In this document: positions 13,866-16,907 of the stretch, piece after piece | How positions within the stretch are numbered: the first letter of the stretch is position 1 | Layout: every line of letters begins with the position of its first letter | Notes under the pieces: model-generated | The model's database searches: none | The model's input: the letters and a program-made list of their open reading frames with translations, nothing else | Told to the model about the DNA's origin: nothing | From: Lachnoclostridium sp. UBA5890 | Lineage (GTDB): Bacteria; Bacillota; Clostridia; Lachnospirales; Lachnospiraceae | Reading direction: 5' to 3' | DNA: 16,907 bases | NCBI GenBank assembly: GCA_002431395.1 | Contig: DJEU01000022.1 | Coordinates: forward strand, 6,076-22,982 | Translations under genes and position numbers: made by a program

Positions 13866-15476
13866 ATGGCTGTAAAATATGTATTCGTAACAGGTGGTGT
13901 TGTGTCCGGTCTCGGAAAAGGTATCACTGCTGCATCATTAGGAAGACTTCTGAAAATGAGAGGTTACAGTGTCACGATGCAAAAATTTGATCCTTATATC
14001 AACATTGATCCTGGCACCATGAACCCAATTCAGCACGGCGAAGTATTCGTTACCGATGACGGTGCGGAAACTGACCTTGATTTGGGACACTATGAACGTT
14101 TTATCGACGAGAGTCTCACCAAACAAAGTAACGTCACAACCGGAAAAGTATACTGGTCCGTTCTCTCGAAAGAAAGACGCGGCGACTATGGTGGCGGTAC
14201 CGTACAGGTGATTCCTCATATTACAAATGAACTGAAAAGCCGCTTTTACCGCAATGACGGCTGCGATGAGACACAGATTGCGATCATCGAAGTTGGTGGT
14301 ACGGTTGGAGATATTGAAAGCCAGCCATTTTTAGAGGCTATTCGTCAGTTCCAGCTGGATGTCGGACATGAAAATGCAATTTTGATTCATGTCACATTGA
14401 TCCCGTATCTGAAGGCATCCGCAGAATTAAAAACAAAACCGACACAGAGCAGTGTCAAAGAGCTTCAGGGAATGGGAATCCAGCCAAATATCATTGTTTG
14501 CCGTACTGAGATTCCTTTGGAGAAATCCATTAAAGACAAAATTTCCCTTTTCTGTAATGTACCAAGTTCTCAGGTTATCCAAAATCTGGATGTGGATACA
14601 TTATATGAAGTTCCGCTCGCTATGGAAGAAGAACATCTTGCAGATATTGCCTGCAAATGCTTGAATCTTGATTGTCCGAAACCGGATCTTGCAGAATGGG
14701 AAAATATGGTTCATTCCATTAAAAATCTTTCAAAAGAGGTTACGGTTGCTTTGGTTGGAAAATATACCGCTCTCCACGATGCTTACATCAGTGTCGTAGA
14801 GTCCTTGAAACACGGTGGCTTTGCCCACAATGCCCAGGTAAATATCAAATGGGTAAATTCGGAAGAAGTAACACCGGAAAATGTCGGCGAACTTCTTGGC
14901 GATGTCAGTGGAATCCTCGTTCCCGGTGGATTTGGTAACCGTGGTATCGAAGGTAAGATCACGGCGATCCAGTATGCCCGCGAAAACAAGATTCCTTTCT
15001 TAGGTCTCTGCCTCGGTATGCAACTTGCTATCGTTGAGTTTGCCCGCAATGTTGTCGGCTGGTCTGATGCACACAGTGCAGAACTTGATCCTGCTACCAC
15101 TCATCCGGTCATTCACTTGATGCCGGAGCAGGACGGTGTGGAGGACATCGGTGGTACGTTACGTCTTGGTTCTTATCCATGTACTTTGGACAAGGACAGC
15201 AAAGCTTACGAATTGTATGGTTCCGAAACCATCACAGAACGTCATCGCCACCGCTACGAAGTAAACAACTACTACCGCGACGATCTGACAAAGAATGGAA
15301 TGAAATTATCCGGTCTTTCACCAGACGGACGCATCGTGGAAATGATGGAACTTCCAGATCATCCTTGGTTCATCGCCACACAGGCTCATCCGGAATTCAA
15401 GAGCCGTCCAAACCGCCCACATCCTTTGTTTAAAGGCTTCGTTGGCGCAGCACTTAACTATAAAGAAAGTAAATAA
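13866..15476 (+). CDS. pyrG: CTP synthase (glutamine-hydrolysing)
   Basis: Makes CTP from UTP, ATP and glutamine, the last step of pyrimidine nucleotide synthesis. The 536-residue length is standard. The N-terminal synthetase domain (about 1-266) shows the P-loop-like VTGGVVSGLGKGITAASLG, MQKFDPYINIDPGTMNP and the IEVGGTVGDIES UTP/CTP-binding segment. The glutaminase domain (about 290-536) has the triad C382 (GLCLGMQLA), H508 and E510 (AHPEF), and the oxyanion-hole GGFGNRG. The start at 13866 has a strong AGAAGGAGG ribosome binding site. It is monocistronic: its own promoter lies upstream and a strong terminator follows 17 nt after the stop. Nothing unusual is seen in the protein. Confidence 0.98.
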   Translation: MAVKYVFVTGGVVSGLGKGITAASLGRLLKMRGYSVTMQKFDPYINIDPGTMNPIQHGEVFVTDDGAETDLDLGHYERFIDESLTKQSNVTTGKVYWSVLSKERRGDYGGGTVQVIPHITNELKSRFYRNDGCDETQIAIIEVGGTVGDIESQPFLEAIRQFQLDVGHENAILIHVTLIPYLKASAELKTKPTQSSVKELQGMGIQPNIIVCRTEIPLEKSIKDKISLFCNVPSSQVIQNLDVDTLYEVPLAMEEEHLADIACKCLNLDCPKPDLAEWENMVHSIKNLSKEVTVALVGKYTALHDAYISVVESLKHGGFAHNAQVNIKWVNSEEVTPENVGELLGDVSGILVPGGFGNRGIEGKITAIQYARENKIPFLGLCLGMQLAIVEFARNVVGWSDAHSAELDPATTHPVIHLMPEQDGVEDIGGTLRLGSYPCTLDKDSKAYELYGSETITERHRHRYEVNNYYRDDLTKNGMKLSGLSPDGRIVEMMELPDHPWFIATQAHPEFKSRPNRPHPLFKGFVGAALNYKESK

Positions 15477-15493
15477 TCTCATGAAATGTTGTT

Positions 15494-15522
15494 GGGGCGG
15501 CTCTGCGAGCCGCCCCTTTTTT
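15494..15522 (+). terminator. Strong intrinsic terminator of pyrG
   Basis: GGGGCGGCTC (15494-15503) and GAGCCGCCCC (15507-15516) form a perfect 10-bp stem with a 3-nt TGC loop, followed directly by six T (15517-15522). Confidence 0.95.
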
Positions 15523-15527
15523 GAGGA

Positions 15528-15709
15528 GGCGACCATTGGAAGCGCAGCTTACAATTCTTATGTCGCCGACGACCTGCCGCCGAAGCGAAGCTGAGGGGGC
15601 GTTTCCTTATGCGTAGGAGGCAGCTGCCGGCCTTGCTGACGATAGTCAGCAATTCTATTGCCGGTAGCGTCCTGCCGCCGAGCGTATGCGAGGGGGCGCT
15701 TCCTATTGG
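15528..15709. repeat. GC-rich imperfectly palindromic element with internal direct repeats (REP/BIME-like)
   Basis: Outer inverted repeats are GGAAGCGC (15538-15545) and GCGCTTCC (15696-15703), extended by CCATT and TATTGG. Inside are two direct repeats sharing CCTGCCGCCG...GAGGGGGCG(T/C)TTCCT (15573-15607 and 15671-15704). Between them is a long hairpin: GCTGCCGGC/GCCGGTAGC (15623-15631 with 15660-15668) outside TTGCTGAC/GTCAGCAA (15633-15640 with 15645-15652) with a GATA loop. GGCGAC/GTCGCC (15528-15533 with 15562-15567) forms another stem at the left edge. There is no coding frame. It is much richer in GC than the AT-rich DNA to its right. It resembles the bacterial interspersed mosaic type of repeat; copy number elsewhere is unknown. 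Confidence 0.65.
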
Positions 15710-15725
15710 CAGGCATTTTTTACTT

Positions 15726-15933
15726 TTACGGTCAAATCCTAGTTTTTTCTTCTAGTTGTACCGTAATTTTGCCTCTCTTTTTACTATATTTTTACATTTT
15801 TGATTTTTTTACGGTATTTTAACTTGTTTCGAGCAAAATAATACCGTAACAACTTCCAACTTTTCACAGTGCCTTCCTATTATTTACAATTTTTACGGTA
15901 AAACTGCCCCCAACAAGACACTTTTTACCGTAA
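15726..15933. repeat. Array of three equal, evenly spaced TTACGGT-N27-ACCGTAA inverted repeats
   Basis: Three units lie at 15726-15766, 15809-15849 and 15893-15933. Each is exactly 41 nt long, begins TTACGGT, ends ACCGTAA and has exactly 27 nt between the arms. Start-to-start distances are 83 and 84 nt. The arms are constant, while the 27-nt inner parts differ from one another. In units 2 and 3 the stem can extend inward by 3 or 4 more pairs; in unit 1 CTAG/CTAG can pair inside. The stretches between units are AT-rich and partly alike (GCCT..CT followed by TTTAC and T-runs). No coding frame crosses the array. It lies between the GC-rich element and the 3' end of the putative nuclease gene. 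The function is unknown. Confidence 0.8.
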
Positions 15934-15977
15934 TTCTTTTTTGGCTACTATCCCTCTATCTCATTTTCTTTCCGCAA

Positions 15978-16781
15978 TCACAAAAAGGTATCTTTAATAA
16001 TTTGATCAATTACTTTTGTACTGATTGTGTAGCCGGCGGATTCCCGGGTATAAATGATGTCAATCCCTGTACGGTAACCATTTTTAATATACATTTCTTC
16101 TTTTTTAAGCACTCGCCGGCAATACTCCGGATCTCCCATAAGTCCCATATGTTCCCACAAAATTTCCTTGCGTTTCTTCACATGAAGACAAATAAAATCC
16201 GGGTGGACAACTCCCATTCCACGCAAATAAACAGGGTATTCATATCGATAGGGAATTCCATTGCGATGTAAACTGTCCGCGATGATTTTTTCTGATTTAG
16301 AGCGGACCTGCTCACCCCGCTCTGTAAAGATTTCCTGCTGATTGCTCGTCATATCCAGACCTTCAAAAATTACATTTTCCCATTCTTTTATGTACATTTC
16401 ATCCGTTAGTACAAGAGGACTGACGGCCTTCTTTTGTTCCACCGGAAGTTTCTCATAAACTTCTTCCAGACAACAGGCTGAAAATTGTTCCAGAAATTGA
16501 TCGATACATTGTATCCGGTTTTTGATCATTGACAAAATCTTGCAATCATAATCCCTTTGCCAAATCTCCGCTAACTGTTTTCGCTCCTTCTTTCTTATAT
16601 ATTTTTTTCGGATTCTTCCATCGTCACCCGGCTCACGTATGTAATACTGTTCATATCCATTACTCGCTGATCGATACAATTTCCCTTTTGGGGCCTCCGC
16701 CAAACTCATTTCTAACTGCACTTTCCAAGAAAAAAGTTCCTCCTGTTTTTCTTTTAAATTCTCCCTAATTTCATCGTACAT
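15978..16781 (-). CDS. Putative PD-(D/E)XK-type endonuclease-like protein
   Basis: A 267-residue protein of a type common but uncharacterised in Clostridia. Residues 1-30 look coiled-coil. Residues about 33-110 carry a basic region (GKLYRSASNGYEQYYIRE, then KKYIRKKERKQLAEIWQRDYD). The C-terminal half fits a restriction-endonuclease-like core: E164 in RSKSEKIIADSL, the strand IPYRYEYPVYL, D195 in HPDF, and E210 in ILWEHMG, where the usual E-x-K Lys is replaced (E-H-M). DPEY, YIKNGYR and a final strand IIYTRES follow. The start at 16781 has AGAAGGG about 9 nt upstream. It is monocistronic within the window. The fold assignment is from motif spacing only; the missing Lys leaves activity open. 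It sits beside a palindrome array, so a DNA-acting role is plausible but unproven. Confidence 0.65.
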   Translation of the reverse strand: MYDEIRENLKEKQEELFSWKVQLEMSLAEAPKGKLYRSASNGYEQYYIREPGDDGRIRKKYIRKKERKQLAEIWQRDYDCKILSMIKNRIQCIDQFLEQFSACCLEEVYEKLPVEQKKAVSPLVLTDEMYIKEWENVIFEGLDMTSNQQEIFTERGEQVRSKSEKIIADSLHRNGIPYRYEYPVYLRGMGVVHPDFICLHVKKRKEILWEHMGLMGDPEYCRRVLKKEEMYIKNGYRTGIDIIYTRESAGYTISTKVIDQIIKDTFL

Positions 16782-16801
16782 TTAATCCATCCCTTCTTAA
16801 A

Positions 16802-16830
16802 ATTTTAACTGTGGAAATTTCCTGTCGAAA
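16802..16830 (-). promoter_or_regulatory. Weak promoter with central palindrome upstream of the putative nuclease gene
   Basis: On the minus strand TTTCGA (16830-16825), a 17-nt spacer and TAAAAT (16807-16802) form a plausible but weak promoter about 21 nt before the start codon. The spacer contains the perfect 10-bp palindrome GGAAATTTCC (16813-16822), a possible operator. Both calls rest on pattern alone. Confidence 0.35.
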
Positions 16831-16861
16831 TGACAAAAGAAAAAAGACTCACATTGTTTGT

Positions 16862-16880
16862 AAGTAACTATTCAGGACGC
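16862..16880 (-). repeat. Right copy of the 19-bp perfect inverted repeat
   Basis: The exact reverse complement of 6-24. It lies about 80 nt upstream of the putative nuclease start, and the 27 nt beyond it to the window end show no further match to the left copy. The structured element seen at 57-168 is not repeated on this side, so the two copies share only the tip. Confidence 0.85.
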
Positions 16881-16907
16881 TCCACCTCCACATTCGCATT
16901 TCGAACA

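Noticed and set aside
15667..15674. GCGTCCTG inside the GC-rich element as a third copy of the end repeat
   Set aside because: Only 8 nt match, and the following bases (CCGCCG) do not continue the 19-mer, so the match is likely chance.
15726..15933. CRISPR array
   Set aside because: The constant parts are 7-nt arms split around a 27-nt variable core, with AT-rich linkers that differ too. There is no continuous 24-40-nt repeat, and no cas gene is in the window.
1..16907. Whole window as one large transposon bounded by 19-bp terminal repeats
   Set aside because: The interior holds conserved housekeeping genes (ftsH, pyrG, ddl, dapF, uvrC) and no integrase or DDE transposase. A dispersed repeat or assembly break is simpler.

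Overview
The window looks like a chromosomal segment of a Gram-positive, low-to-mid GC anaerobe of the Clostridia, most probably a Lachnospiraceae member. The evidence is the protein character (clostridial FtsH, CTP synthase, DUF1934 and Rpn proteins), strong GGAGG-type ribosome binding sites, and several clean sigma-A promoters with 17-nt spacers. A YjfB-type small motility-associated protein hints at a flagellated lineage. The genus cannot be fixed from the sequence. No tRNA, rRNA, insertion sequence with a classical transposase, or CRISPR array was seen.

Layout, left to right. Positions 1-271 hold a palindrome-rich non-coding element and a terminator. 272-1168 (-) is an Rpn/PD-(D/E)XK transposase-like nuclease with its own promoter and an unusual leader. 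1556-3309 (+) holds a 64-residue YjfB-like protein followed by a sodium:neurotransmitter-symporter-family transporter. A bidirectional terminator then separates this from a minus-strand operon read as ddl, a DUF1934 gene, dapF and trxA (6045 down to 3358). Next come an alanine/glycine:cation symporter (-) and, divergently, a secreted glucosaminidase-type wall hydrolase (+). A second minus-strand operon, ftsH, a Cof-type HAD phosphatase and uvrC (13600 down to 8968), is divergent from pyrG (13866-15476, +), which has a structured leader and a textbook terminator. The last 1.4 kb is accessory: a GC-rich imperfectly palindromic element, an AT-rich array of three equally spaced, equally sized TTACGGT...ACCGTAA inverted repeats, and a putative PD-(D/E)XK-type nuclease gene (-).

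How the genes fit together: ddl (D-Ala-D-Ala), dapF (meso-DAP), the alanine symporter and the glucosaminidase all concern peptidoglycan supply or turnover. ftsH, trxA and uvrC are protein- and DNA-maintenance genes, and pyrG makes CTP. These are housekeeping loci. The novelty is in the non-coding DNA: the TTACGGT array, the REP/BIME-like element next to it, and a perfect 19-bp inverted repeat within 30 nt of both ends of the window. The last is most simply explained by a dispersed genomic repeat at which an assembly contig or extracted segment was broken.

Limits: all calls come from reading the sequence and from family knowledge. No database search or folding program was run.
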